This document shows, piece after piece, positions 1 to 12,460 of a stretch of DNA of 64,000 nt. Every line of letters begins with the position of its first letter. Position 1 is the first letter of the stretch. The stretch spans positions 17,230,053 to 17,294,052 of the forward strand of contig OX344750.2 in the NCBI GenBank assembly GCA_947034885.2, written 5' to 3'. Both the position numbers and the translations under genes were made by a program. The notes under the pieces are model-generated. The model saw nothing but the letters and a program-made list of their open reading frames with translations, had not been told where the DNA came from and ran no database searches. The DNA is from Thuidium tamariscinum (taxonomy: Eukaryota; Streptophyta; Bryopsida; Hypnales; Thuidiaceae).

Positions 1-1634
1 ATGGTCTGATAAGAAGAGTGGAGCTTGACAAGGAGGGCCATTTTTCCCCATTACAAATCCTCATGAGAAAGAAATTGCCTAATATAAACCACTAAGAAGA
101 AATGTAAAAAGGAATGACAATTGATCAGCTATTACACTAATCAGAGGTTTTTTTTCATTTTTGGAGAATAGCCAGAGTGGCGACATAAAATGTTGTAGGG
201 ATGCTCCAAATTGCAACATTCATCCATTTCTTGGATGTATAGTATGATTTTCATCCAAAATTAGGTGAATTCATCTATTAATTTTTTTAATTTCAAAGTT
301 GTCTAGCAATTTCATCCAAATTTTCCAGCAGTTTTTTGAAGTGTTTTTTAGCCAAATTATTTTTTCTGGTGCAAACTGGCACCAAAAAGCCCAAAAAAAA
401 GCCCTGATACTAATCATCTAATCATCCATTAGATTAAATGAAAACCATGTGATCCTTGGTTACTTCGATTTCCCTTTACACTAGGGAATTACTGTAAATA
501 CTCCAAGATAATGAATGATGCATTTCTTGGTGGTCGTTTATGTTAGTAAGAATGACTAGTTGAATGAAGCCCTCCTTCATCCCCTCCTTCATGCACTCTA
601 TGGCTTTGTATTGCTTTTTTTTATGAAGTGCAAAAGTGACAATGTAAATGTTCCAAATTTCAACATTCATCCACATATTGGACAGAAAATATCACATTAG
701 TACATTTCACAGGTCCATAATTTTGTTTTCATCTACAATTTGATGATTTCATCTAAACTTTTTTTCTTAATTCAAAGTTTTCTGGAAACAATTTATTGCC
801 ATTTTAAAGCCAAATTAATTTTTTTTCCTGGTGCAATCTGGAAGCCAAAAAATAAAGCCTGAATTGCACTCCGTCGTCCTTCGTCGTCCTTCGTCGTCCT
901 CCGTCGTCCTCCGTCGCTAGCTCTCGTGCTCTGTTCTTCGTGCCCACCCAAGTGCGGGCTGCCCGACCCGCTCAGGGTGTTTTTCAAACAGGGTGACCCG
1001 TACACGGAGGCGCCAAGAGTTCCGTTCCGTTCCTGTCAGAGCCATGGACGGAAATTCGAATTCCTCCGGCCCCATTTTGGAGCTGGAGCCAACGGTAACT
1101 GGGAAGACATTTGCCGCTGCGGATTCATTGATCTGGTCCTGTGCCGTCTGCATTTCCTGAACGACTTGCAGCTCCCTCAGCCTCTCGTTGAGGCTTTGCT
1201 GCTTCCGTATTCATCTTCTTCTTCTCCTTCTTCATTACTTTGGAGGCGATTAGCGATTGCGGGAGCAAATGGGATTCGTATGTCGAGTAGTTGAATTTTT
1301 TCCTTCTGTTGGACATTTTGGTTCCGGAGTTGCGGTAGCGAATTCAGTCTGTGATGGTAGTCAAGGAAGAGAAGCAGCGTAGGCGCAGGACGGACACCGA
1401 CTGTGGCACTGATCTCTCCGTGTTGTAGTTTTCTGGCCATTCAGCATTGGAACCTGGTTTGGTGCTGCCCCTCGAGGATCCTTCGGAAATCAGTGTTGGT
1501 GAAGCGAAGAGTTCCGTTCCCGTTTCTTGATTGTTCAAGAATCTTCCGATGCCACGTAGGACAAAGTGTTTAGGATTCGAACGTTCGGATACGGAGTTGG
1601 ACGGCTTGAGCAGGGTGTAAATTAGGGGAGGCCT
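1..1634. other. Repeat-bearing upstream region of the kinesin gene
   Basis: No gene is supported in this stretch. Two diverged direct repeats of about 200 bp lie at roughly 205-405 and 655-870. Both run from a CAACATTCATCCA segment through T-rich DNA to a CTGGTGCAA(A/T)CTGG segment and an A-rich end. A GC-richer block from about 870 leads into the kinesin start and probably holds its promoter and 5' leader. Short minus-strand open frames at 917-1440 change frame and carry no recognisable domain. Confidence 0.5.
871..917. repeat. 10-bp tandem repeat, about 4.7 copies
   Basis: The unit (C/T)CGTCGTCCT is repeated from 871 to 917 with only C/T variation at its first base. It sits at the boundary between AT-rich repeat DNA and the GC-rich promoter side of the kinesin gene. 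Confidence 0.85.
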
Positions 1635-4600
1635 ATGGGGGTGGAGAATCGAGGGGGCCCGGAAGGGCCGACCCTTGCAGAAGAGGGCATTGCGGTGACA
1701 GAGAAAGAATTGACGCAGGCTGTTCAAGTGGCTTTGAACATCAGACCCCTGATTGCGTTGGAGCGTGCCCAGGGCTGTAAAGATTGTATTTCAGTTGTGG
1801 CCGGTGAACCGCAGGTGACCTTCATTCTTTGTTGAGAATCCTGTTCACCTCGTTTTGGTTTCTTTCATTGTGAAACTGAAGCTTTCTTGCCTTCAGCTCT
1901 TGACCAGATCATCGTGCAATGTGCTTGTGGAATTTGTTGCTGATCATCTTGCACACGATCATGTGAATGACTCAAAGAAAGATAATAGTTACATTTGTCT
2001 CTCTATAGGTTCAACTTGGCAGCCATTCATTTACGTTTGATCACGTTTTCGGCAGCTCTGCCGCACCTCTGACCGGAGTTTTTGACAAATGCGTGAAATC
2101 TCTCGTGGAGGGTTTATTCCATGGGTACAATGCGACTGTACTGGCATACGGTCAGGTGTGAACTCGACTTTCCGTGCCTTCTTTGGCCAAGGAGGACTTA
2201 CTGCCCTTGTAATATCAACTCTTCTTGTAAATCAATGCCCTATGGCCTCGTAATAGAGGGGAGACCTAACTGTTGTGAACTCTAACGGTATAGTCTAGAG
2301 CGAAGCTCGGCTAACTGATGGTCGTTGTTTATGTTCACAGACTGGGTCAGGGAAAACCTTCACTATGGGCACTGGGTACACTGTGGGAGGCAGCACCCAT
2401 GGAGTTATCCCTCAGGTGATGGATTTCATCTTCAGGCAAGTCGGAACCCTGAAGAAGAAAGCCGACTTCCAGATCAGAGTTTCGTTCATTGAGGTGCGTG
2501 ATGCTTCTAGGTCTGTCAAACATAACAATCGTAATGATCTTCTATGTACTAAAATAGGCAACCTTCGTTCGCCGAGTTGAGGCTGGATATCTTGTTAGCA
2601 GACAGGTCACTTTCTGATTGACACGTTTTAGAAGATTCAGTATAGTGTCTAGTGTCGCTCTTCTAAATTATCGCTTCAGGATCGTGGAGGCATGCATATA
2701 TTAATTTATATCGTATCAAACTGGAAGTTGCATGGTAAGGGTTCAAAAGAACATTTCTGAAATTTCATGGTAGACTGACTGTCCGATCGTTGTAGTGATC
2801 ATGCTAAGATTTACCGTGTAATCTGCAGATTTTGAAGGAGGAAGTTCACGACTTGCTTGATCCCAATCCTCCCGCATCAGAGGCTAGTTTTGGAGGAGGA
2901 TCGAAGCCGACGAGCATTGGTAAACCTCCCATTCAAATTCGAGAGACCTCAAACGGAGGTATAACACTCGCAGGTGTTACAGAAACTGATGTGAAATCTC
3001 TCGAGGAAATGGCCGCTTGCTTAGAGCAAGGCTCCCTGTGTCGGGCTACTGGAAGTACCAACATGAATTCCCAGTCAAGGTGCTGCATTCTCAGAGAGCC
3101 ATTATTTTCAGATTGAGTTTATGGAGGAGATTTGCAGTTTTTGCGAATTGCATCAAATTGTTATAGCTTGCTGGTTAAGTTTTAGTTGAAGTTCAGGTCC
3201 CACTCATCTGACAACGAAATACTATGCTCTTTATTTCTTGGACTTCTACAATCTTCTCAGGGTATTTACAGATGATAACAGAGAGCACTACATTACAGAT
3301 TAGACTTCCTCATTGCGATCGCTTCGGAATATGCTTATGACAGTTCCTCTTGCACGCAGTCGATCGCATGCTATTTTTACCATCACGGTTGAGCAGCGCC
3401 GTAAGTGGGATATTGGTCCCGACGGGAATAATCCACTCCTGGAAGATGCCAATGAGGACTACTTGTGTGCGAAGCTACATTTGGTAGATTTAGCTGGATC
3501 AGAGAGAGCGAAACGAACTGGAGCTGATGGTCTTCGATTCAAAGAAGGTAACTCAACCTTCCTGGTGGAGTAGCTGGTCTTTGCTGGATGAATTTGAGCA
3601 CCTACGGCTATGGATATAGAATAATCAATATATTTGTATCTTTTTGGAATGACAACTGTTTCTATGATAAATCTGAGATTATTGCCCCATCTCTGGGCAA
3701 GATAATGTGACTCTAACCAGTAGATACACAGACCCCTGGGTTGTCTGAAATGGCACTCCGTCTAAGTAGGATTCCACTGTCTGTAACAGGTGTACATATT
3801 AACAAGGGACTTCTGGCACTTGGCAACGTCATCAGTGCATTAGGGGATGACAAAAAGCGAAAGGAAGGAGGTCATGTTCCCTACAGAGACAGCAAACTCA
3901 CAAGACTCTTGCAGGCAAACCTTCACCCCTAGCTTTGATTGAACGTCCCAGTTTCTGTGCTAGTGATCGAAACTGAAGTGAACTATCGGAAATCTGAATT
4001 TTGACGATGATTTTGTTTGAACAGGATTCTCTGGGAGGAAATAGCAGCACTGTGATGATAGGTAACCTCCCTGACCAATGCAATAGTTTGTCGGAATTCC
4101 TGTTTTCGTCAAGCTTGTGGGTGCTTATTCCAGTCAATTTCGGCGATATGCAGCTTGTGTAAGTCCAGCCGACTCAAATGCTGAAGAGACATTGAATACC
4201 TTGAAATACGCGAATCGTGCGCGGAACATCCAGAACAAACCTACGGTGAGAATGACATCCCGCAAATTCATTTTCTGCTTTGCACAGATTCAAGACCTGT
4301 AAGAGAAGGTATTAGTTCTTAAACAGTAAGTGCTTGTCTCCTCTAACACGATCGACTAATCATAATTTTTACTGAGAAAGCGTAAATGCGCGAAATTATC
4401 ACTCGGCAGCCTGATGACTTTTTCTTCTGTGGCAAATATGACATGAGTATCAAATAATGTATTTATTTTACTTGTTGATTACATATGCTTCAAGGATTGA
4501 CTGTTGTTTAAAACAGATCAATCGAGATCCCATGGCTGCTGAAATGCAGCGACTACGACAGCAATTAGAGACGGCCCACGTAGAACTGATCTGTGCAAGG

Positions 4601-7600
4601 GCCGGAGGATCATCGACTAGCGATGTTCAGGTATTCATTTGATGTCTTCCACACTCACTCTCTGCCTACTCTGAGCCTTCTGTAAGCACGAATTCCGAAC
4701 TTCTTTTCTCGAAGCCCTCACCTTGCCTCTGCCTTTCGCTGATGGGCCTCCTGAATGTGACCAATTCATCTAGCTCACGGATATTTCTTCAGTGCATGTT
4801 CTTGTATTTCACTGAAACCAATGCCATCTTTTTCAGATGTTCAACCAGAAAATTGCATGGTTAGAAGCCAGCAACATGGACCTTCGGCGAGAGCTGGATG
4901 AGGCACAAGAGCGAATTGTCTCATTCCAACGTTGTGCTAGAGAATCGCAAGTAAGCTCCTATGTTTCCTGTTGAATCCGTGCGCTTGCATCCAATTTGTC
5001 TTGATTGACGTCTAAGCCTCGCACTTGACTTTGTAGGTTGAGCGAGACAAGTTAATGATAAAGCTTGATCTTCTGCGGTCTGGGAAGACGTTTGAGGAAT
5101 TAGAGGAAGACCCGCGTAGTGAGGTACTTCTCCACCGTGTTTCATTTTTAAAATGTTTCCAAGGAAGATAATTTGCTTCTAATATGATTGCTACCTATTG
5201 GCTGTCCAGACCGAAGACTTGTTGAAGGAGTACAGGAATAGAGTTCAGGAGTTAGAGGCTGAGGTGCAACATCTTCGTCAAACGAAGGCTCGCTCTGGAA
5301 CTGCTATGAGGCCACATTATTCTCTGCCTTCTCAGGTTGACAAAGCCATTGAATCTGGAGCAATTCTTCAAATTCCTGGAGCTGGAGATATCTTGTCTTC
5401 TGGTGCGGGCCTTCTTCACAGTATTGTTGCTATTTGATAGTGGCTGGACATGTTGGGATCTGCCGAGTTGGGCGATGCACTTCGCATTTCTCACACAAAA
5501 GGCCTTTTGATGCAGTTCGTTTTTGTGCCCGCCCAACGCTTGTTTGTCTAGACTAGTCATCTTGTGCTAAACTGTTTCAAGCATGGTCACTTGCAGGTGA
5601 AGGAAATGGAGATGAAGAGGCTGACGTTGTCGCCAAAGAGCTGGAATACACGTCACTTCAAGAGGGTTTAGACAAACAATTGCAAGACTTAAATATGCAG
5701 CTGGAGCAGAAAGAGGTAGAATTTTAGTACTTCAAATCGTGGAATCAATTCAGTCTCATAGCAATTGATGGCTAATGTTGGGGTTCTTTTCCCATTACTT
5801 TTTCGGCCATATTTGCTATACGAGCTTTACAAACTTGACTGGACGCTACATGTTGATAACTTGAGATCGTCTTTTTGCAGGCGGAGATGAAATCTTTTGT
5901 ACGAACTGATGCTGTAGTCCTGAAACAGCACTTCGAGAAGAAACTGATCGAACTGGAGGATGAGAAAAAACATTTGCAGGTAATATGCGGCACCATACTC
6001 TGGGTCTCTCCGCATTTAGATCGGAATAACTGTAAAAGAAATACCTCGAATATCTTGTACTTCAGATAACAGTCGAATTTAATGTGTGTATTGCAGATGG
6101 AAAGAGACAAGTTGCTGGCAGATCTTGAGAATCTCTCCCATGTTTCTGACGAAAATACGTTAAAATCGCAAGAACTGCACACCCAGAAATTATCTCAGCT
6201 CGAATCTCAGGTAATTTTAGTAGTAATGTACTCCTGGTTCTGTTTGTAAATTGTTCACTTGTTTGTTTCTTTATGTGTTACTGATTACACGGATTTTCCT
6301 GTCGAACCAGATTGTTGAATTGAAAAAGAAGCAGGAGAATCAGGCTCAACTTCTTCGTCACAAGCAGCGCAGCGATGAGGCCGCCAAACGTCTGCAAGAA
6401 GAAATTATACGCATGAAGACCCAAAAGGTTTTTGAATTCTGCGATTTATCTGTTTCACACCTTCAGTTTCCCGCACGTCTGTTGGGCTATCACTGGCATA
6501 TGCATGTGCGCTGACATTTAATATGTGGTTGACTGGTGCCCTTCATTAGGTTCAAATTCAGCAGAAGATGAAGCAAGAATCTGAGCAATTCCGACTATGG
6601 AAAGCTTCTAGAGAAAAGGAGGTTCTTCAGGTTTATGTCGTAACACTAGATAAAGCTCACATGCCGATAGCAATATCCCACGATTTTTACTTTTCAAGCT
6701 GAGAGTATGGCAGTCAGAACTCACAATTGCGTTTGGACACTTACAGCTGAAGAAGGAAGGACGGCGTAATGTTTACGAGTTGCATAAAATACAAGCACTT
6801 CATCTGCGGCAGAAAATGGTAAGTGCATCACGATTGAGAAATTCAGTCCATGCCTGTGTAATGGAAAGTGGTGCAGGTCTCCGGAATTTGAGTACTCGAA
6901 CTATATTTGACGACTCTTATAATTTCCTGCAGGTTCTTCAACGAAAGACTGAGGAGGCTGCATCAGCAATGCGCCGTTTGAAAGAGCTGCAAGAATTGAG
7001 GAAATCCTCCCGGGATACTGCACCTAACGGTGACTCTTTGACTCGAATTTGTTTCTTGCTTGGAAGGATTTGGACTTATTAAGCTGGCATCGTAGCCCTC
7101 ACTTGTATGTCTCTAATTCTTCTTCTGGGCTCTGCAGGTACTCTACTACTTGGCGGTCCTTCGACACAGGTTCTTTTCGCATCCTCCTGATCATAAGTGT
7201 TGAAATTTTTGTCTCTGCTTGTCCTGTTACTTTTAACAGTTGTTACAAAATGGACTCATGGGTGTTTTATGCAGAATAACGAGAAATCTCTGCAGCACTG
7301 GCTTGAACAAGAACTTGAAATGGCACTTCGGGTTCATGAAGTTCGTTCAGCCGTCGAAAAACAGAGAGAAGAGTAAGGATTTTTGACCTTCTTGGGTAAA
7401 TGCGATCAGTAACTCGGTTGTTTTACTTCTACTGATTGTCCGTGACTTCGGAACTTGATGATACTTAAGGTGAGTATTTTATCCTGAATTTTTCTTATCT
7501 GTATACAGACGTGCAGCGACTGCCAAGGAGCTAATGAACCTGAAGCAACAAGTCGAAGAGAAAACAGCAGATGGAAGTGATCCTGACGAAGATTCCAATG

Positions 7601-10375
7601 CTAGGTAGGCAACGTGTATTTTTGTTTAATTCTCGAGTAATAAGTGCTTCTATCACAACAGGTGATCCCTGTGAATTTTGTATCCCTCGATCAGTCATTT
7701 TTTTGGCTTCTTGTTCGTATATTCGACCAGTGCAGCAAACATGGTAAATTACTCTTGTTTCTTCTCGTATGGACAGCAAATACAATTGCCTTTGGCCTTA
7801 TTCGATGCTTTACCTGCAGGCATGCCCGGATCGCTTACTTAGAGAGCCTCTTGAGTTCCTCTTCCGGAGATATGGTGGCAATGGCTTCTCAACTTTCCGA
7901 AGCTGAAGATCGTGAGAGATCCAGCAGTGGACGCGCTCGTTGGCAGCACTTACGGTCCATGGGAGACGCGAAGACTCTATTGCACTTGATGTTTGGTGTC
8001 GCATCGTATTCTAGGTTCGTCTAGGTCGCAGCAAGTCAAATTTCTGTGATTGTTCTCCTATGCCTCCCCTTTGCACGATGATTCTGTTTCTCTCGAGGAA
8101 TTCATTGTCATTGTTCTCGATTGGTATTGTCACTCATCATGTCTACTTCCCTAAGCTGAAGAGTTTTGTTGCTTCTCAGATGCCGCTTCAAGGATCTTGA
8201 GGAGGAGAGCAAGGAGCTGAAGGAGAAGCTCGCTGAAATTGAAGGTTTGTTGAAGCAGTCAGAAGTTCAACGGCTTGAATCGGAAAGACAGAATCACTTC
8301 ACAAACCATGCCTTATCAGCTGCCCTTGTAGCATCCAGAAAGGTTTTGTTTTAATCCTTCTTATGTCGCAACTGTGGAAATGACTGATCTTTCGTGATGG
8401 GTTTCTCGGATGGCTAATGAAATGACAGCTGCGTTTTAACTTCGGATTTAGAATACTAATACTGCTATGTAAGTGTGTCTTTTCTGATTCTTCCTGATCC
8501 TGCAGGTTTTAAGATACAGCATGTTTTAGGATACAGCATGTATTCTCTTTTGCTAATGTGAGCCGTATGGTGGGTGCACGCAGCCTGGGATGGTTGATTC
8601 GAGCAGTTCTGGGGCAGACACAGATAAGGCTTCACACGGATTCGAAGCTGGTGGTAATGGACCTTATGGTCTTCGACAGGCAAGTTAAAAGTACCCTTTT
8701 TCTCTTCGTTTCCTCAGTCACAGATTTCATGTATTTGAGTCCGTGGACTTTGTTGTGTCCTCTTTGAATCATCTCACCTTTCATTTGAAGCTTTTCACAG
8801 GAGGTAAAAAAATACAACCCTATCAATTTTGAATACATGATTACTTGGTTTTTAATTTCTACATTTGTCGCTATGCTCAATCTGATCAATTCTTCTTTTG
8901 GTCGTTGTACAGTCTGCGCGCGGATCGTTATTCGTCCGAGACTCCCTTCCGGACATGGATCTGTCGGATTCAGAGTCAGATTTTGAGATGGAAGCAGACC
9001 TCTCTGACCTGGATTCAGATTCTGAGGAAGAACACAAAGTGACCAGAAGACGCGTTGCTCGGAAGACTCATTCTGGAACGCGTGTGATTTCTGGGAATCG
9101 GAAGCAGCAGCTTCCCAGCATCAGAAGGTCGGGCAGTAATCCCATGCGAACTGCGCCAAATTCGTCCGGAATTATTGAGTTAAGTGATGCAGATCACTCC
9201 CCTGTGGAAGAAGACTCTAAGCCGGGGCTCACTTCAACTGGTGGTCTCTGTTGCTCTTGCTCGTCATGGTCCGGCTGTAAGACAAAGAAATGTGCATGCA
9301 AAGCTGCGGGTGGTTTCTGCGGGTCTCAATGTGGATGTAATGTCGGTCGTTGTGCCAACCGTTGGGATATTATGACATCGGACACAGCAGGGTTGTCTGC
9401 GAACGAACTCATCGCACCTGCCCAAACAGAAATGGCTTCGGCCATGGCAGGTCTTCGAGTGGATTCACCGCATCAGCTGGGTACTCCCATCTCTAGAAGC
9501 ATTTCCTATATTGGGGGTGTGAAAAGTGACGGAGATCCGTCGATTCCATCTGATGTGGATACGGAGCGCGCTCTGGTGAAGAGGGCAGTGACGGTGCTAG
9601 ACTCGGCTTACAAAGAAAGTCTGCACGCCTCTTTCAGTCCCGAAGATCGTCCAGATTTGGGTGACATGGTACCTGTTGGGACAGGAAGGAGAGACAGTGA
9701 GGTCGGGAGTAAAAGACCTCGCCGTCCACTGTCAGATATCGGAAATAACAAGGTTTGTACTTGATCCTTCCCGTTTTGTAGAGTTCTGTTGTTCATTTTC
9801 TTCGTTCGTTTATGCAGTCTTGGTTTCTCTTGCAGACCAAGAAGACCTGGTTCAGGACCTCACTGCATCTGTTTGCCTGGCAGGCTCTGGCAAAGTTGCG
9901 TGAGGACAGGCCCCTCCTCAAGCCGAAGCGAAAAGTTCCACGTGGGTTGGTTCAGCTGGTATCCGTTCCAGCTCCCACACCTCTCCAGTCAGAAAGTACT
10001 GCTACAAAGCTCCCTCCTCCCCCCCCTGCAGCGACAACCCCTCTGACCATGAAGGTCTCAGGTGGTTCTAGTTCATACTTCACAGCGCGAGACCGATTGA
10101 ATTCCAGGGAGTCAGTTCAACCTTTTTCGAGCACCAATTTTACAAGCGAAGGACAGCGGGAGTCTGTTGTTCCACCTCGGGTGCATTCTACGTCTCATAG
10201 AATTGCGCAGACCCCACTGACTACAATACAATTGAGCTCGCACGTTAGTACCGAAATTGATGCTTCCACTTCCAATGGCATTAGGCGGAAGGAAGCTCCT
10301 ACAAGTCGCCCGGGAAATCAGAAAGACGCCGTTGATCAGAAAGAGAATCTTCGCTCGAACTCGCGAAGATTGTAA
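1635..10375 (+). CDS. Kinesin-4 family motor (KIF4/chromokinesin-like, CXC domain), 27 exons
   Basis: Plus-end-directed microtubule motor of the kinesin-4 family. I read 27 exons that keep frame and give 1479 residues: 1635-1814, 2009-2155, 2341-2493, 2829-3079, 3360-3547, 3790-3914, 4025-4061, 4154-4245, 4517-4630, 4837-4950, 5037-5123, 5210-5402, 5597-5715, 5881-5979, 6097-6210, 6311-6427, 6550-6630, 6747-6818, 6933-7029, 7138-7169, 7275-7372, 7509-7604, 7820-8014, 8180-8342, 8584-8679, 8913-9752, 9836-10375. The motor domain is about residues 28-390, with P-loop AYGQTGSGKT (exons 2/3), switch I SSRSHA and switch II DLAGSE (287-292). Heptad-rich coiled coil fills about 400-1010. A nine-cysteine CXC cluster lies near 1130-1170 (bases 9240-9362), as in KIF4-type chromokinesins, followed by a basic, Ser/Pro-rich tail. 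Introns after exons 6 and 25 have GC donors. The start is the first ATG in frame with the motor. The function in chromosome or spindle midzone transport is inferred from the family. Confidence 0.93.
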
Positions 10376-10739
10376 ACTCTACCCTACGATGTCATGTGGG
10401 GTCTTTGGATTCCCCACTGACTGCATTTGTAAAGAACCATTATTTTTCAGCTTAAATTGGCATTGTCGCTCAACATGGCCTTTCAGTACTTGATAGTCTG
10501 CGTTTTCTGATGTAAGGCGTAAGGTTTTCGTCATTTGTGTTAAACAGACAAGGAAGAAAATGAGGTTCTTTCGGTTTTAGGATTCGAGGATTTTGGTTTG
10601 GAAGTGCTGGAATTTTGTAATCTGTAAGAGTATGCACCAGATGAAACCCTTACGCTGCATACGGAGAGAAACTTTGCTTGCAGAGTCCAAAGAATTTTAG
10701 TGGCAATTTTAGATTGAGCCACCAGTATCCGACCACTTA

Positions 10740-10984
10740 AGCAATTTCAGAGAAGATTGTGCATAGTAAAAATTGGCGGAAAACTTTCCTATGTAGAAAG
10801 AGAAGGAAATATGGAGAGAAATAATCTTTTAGAAATTTACTCCCAGTACTGAAATACTGTGAATTTTGGTACTGCTGGCCAATAGTCAATGTCTAGAGTT
10901 CTACAGTTCTGGTCATTAAATAATCACTTCCCCGCCCGCTACTTCTTTCTACGCCCACTAATTTGGGACATGTGTCATGCAGAA
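10740..10984 (+). repeat. Dispersed direct repeat, copy 1 (partner at 23935-24185)
   Basis: About 245 bp resembles 23935-24185 in the same orientation. Shared landmarks in order: GATTGTGCAT or AATTGTGCAT, GGAAATAT(G/A)GAGA, TATGAATTTTGG or TGTGAATTTTGG, CCAATGTCTA or TCAATGTCTA, CACTAATTTG. It ends where the TIR element at 10982 begins. I do not recognise the family. Confidence 0.6.
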
Positions 10985-11244
10985 CGTAAAATCCTACCAT
11001 CATTGAAGGTGGGCCGAGCAGGGTAAAACTTGCCTTACTAAAGTTGGCAAGGGTTGAGGGTTTATTTTTGTGTTTGATTTTTTGGTATGTTTTGACCCCT
11101 TCTAGCTAATTTGGGGTCTCTGATTATGAATATGATTTCAAAATTCGAAAAAAATGAATAAAATAAAAAATGAAAACTTTCAGTGTTTTCCCTTGGGATG
11201 AATCCAGCTTGTGGGCCCACCTTCGATGGTAGGATTTAATGTTC
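10982..11244. mobile_element. MITE-like TIR element, copy 1
   Basis: About 263 bp with inverted ends of the form GAAC(G/A)T(A/T)AAATCCTACC followed inward by AAGGTGGGCC. The interior is AT-rich and non-coding. A second copy in opposite orientation lies at 28800-29053. Similarity of the two ends may extend further outwards (ATGTGT(C/T)ATG). No clear target duplication was found. Superfamily not assigned. Confidence 0.75.
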
Positions 11245-11580
11245 AACATAACACATAACCTTGTAAAGGTGGGGGCATCCATTACAAATCGAATAACTTG
11301 GTGGGCGCATGTTGTCGGTAACATTGAGTAGCCTGCAAAGAGGTTGCCTTTCCCTCTCTAAACATCTCATCTATAAAACCAAATGGGGAATTAAAGTATG
11401 ATAAAAAAAAATTGTTTTGCAATTTATTCTAGAGTAGTTTCAATTGTGACCCTGGCACTTGGCTAGCTAATTGAAAATTAAGTATCATCTGACAATTTTG
11501 ACATGCTTCTAACCCTAGCATTGGCTAGTTAAGTGAAAATTAAGTATCATTTGTCAATTTTCACATGCTTGGAACACAGA

Positions 11581-11930
11581 AAAGAAATGATTATTTATTT
11601 TGGTGTGTCATATTCCACAGCATTTCATCCAATGGATGAAATGATGTGGAATGTTCCACATCATTATGTCAAACAAGAGTTAGGAGTTAGTGTTTCTACT
11701 GAATGTTATGGTAGAACAATGTGAAGGCAACAAAAATTTTGAGGGGGTAGAAAAAGAAATGATTATTTATTTTGGTGTGTCATATTCCACACCATTTCAT
11801 CCAATGGATGAAATGATGTGGAATGTTCCCCATCATTATGTCAAACAAGAGTTAGGAGTTAGTGTTTCTACTAAATGTTATGGTAGAGCAATGTGAAGGC
11901 AACAAAAATTTTGAGGGGGTAGAAAAAGAA
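11581..11930 (+). repeat. 172-bp tandem duplication with internal hairpin
   Basis: A 172-bp unit starts at 11581 and again at 11753, and the first bases of a third unit start at 11925. The two full units differ at only a few positions. Each contains an imperfect palindrome with ~18-bp arms (11612-11652 and about 11784-11824) pairing ATTCCACA and CATTTCATCC with their complements. The open frame through it is a by-product of the repeat. Confidence 0.9.
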
Positions 11931-12460
11931 ATGATGCAGATTGTAGTAAGTCTGATAAAATATCATGAAATTAGAATGTTCACTTGCACCCGACACTATC
12001 CAAGATGTTTCCCCTACATTTGAACCTAAAAGCATCACTTTATCTTAAATACTGATTTCAAACTATATATACAATCAAAGCATCAAGAGCTTACTATTGG
12101 TTTGGAATAAATTTAAAGATAATACTTTAAAAATTTATAACTTATGCATCCCATGTCCAATTAATGCATATGAAGGTGAGTTGGAATCTTCTTTTAGATC
12201 CCAATAAGATCTTATAAAAATAAAAATAAATGTTTAATAATAAGAACTATGCTTGATTGTAATGAAAGTCAATTATGGGTTTGCGTCACTGGTGGAGATG
12301 TTTTAATGCCCGGACTGCCGCAGCGTCACCTCGCGGCAGCGTCCATTCGCGACTCCACCAAGGGTAACGCTAGGGTTTCGTTTTCCGGGCAGTATCAGTC
12401 TGTTTTGTTATCAGAGTCGCAGATTCACGATCCCGTCGATCACTCAGCGGGCGATCCACC

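Larger units (their letters stand above)
10376..12460. other. Intergenic DNA between the kinesin and MIC13-like genes
   Basis: No coding region is supported. The stretch holds the kinesin 3' flank, a dispersed repeat (10740-10984), a short TIR element (10982-11244) and a 172-bp tandem duplication (11581-11930). The last ~200 bp before 12461 are GC-richer and probably contain the promoter and leader of the next gene. Confidence 0.6.

Noticed and set aside
917-1440. Minus-strand open frames upstream of the kinesin gene, one with a coiled-coil-like LNERLRELQ stretch
   Set aside because: The stretch spans three different frames with stops and no splice sites I could trust. It lies in the probable promoter or leader of the kinesin gene.
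1344-1727. 127-codon minus-strand frame
   Set aside because: It overlaps the first kinesin exon on the opposite strand, has no domain and reads as a shadow frame.
11533-11896. Two similar plus-strand frames (PMDEMMWNVPHHYVKQELGVS)
   Set aside because: They come from the 172-bp tandem duplication, whose palindrome produces the repeated peptide.
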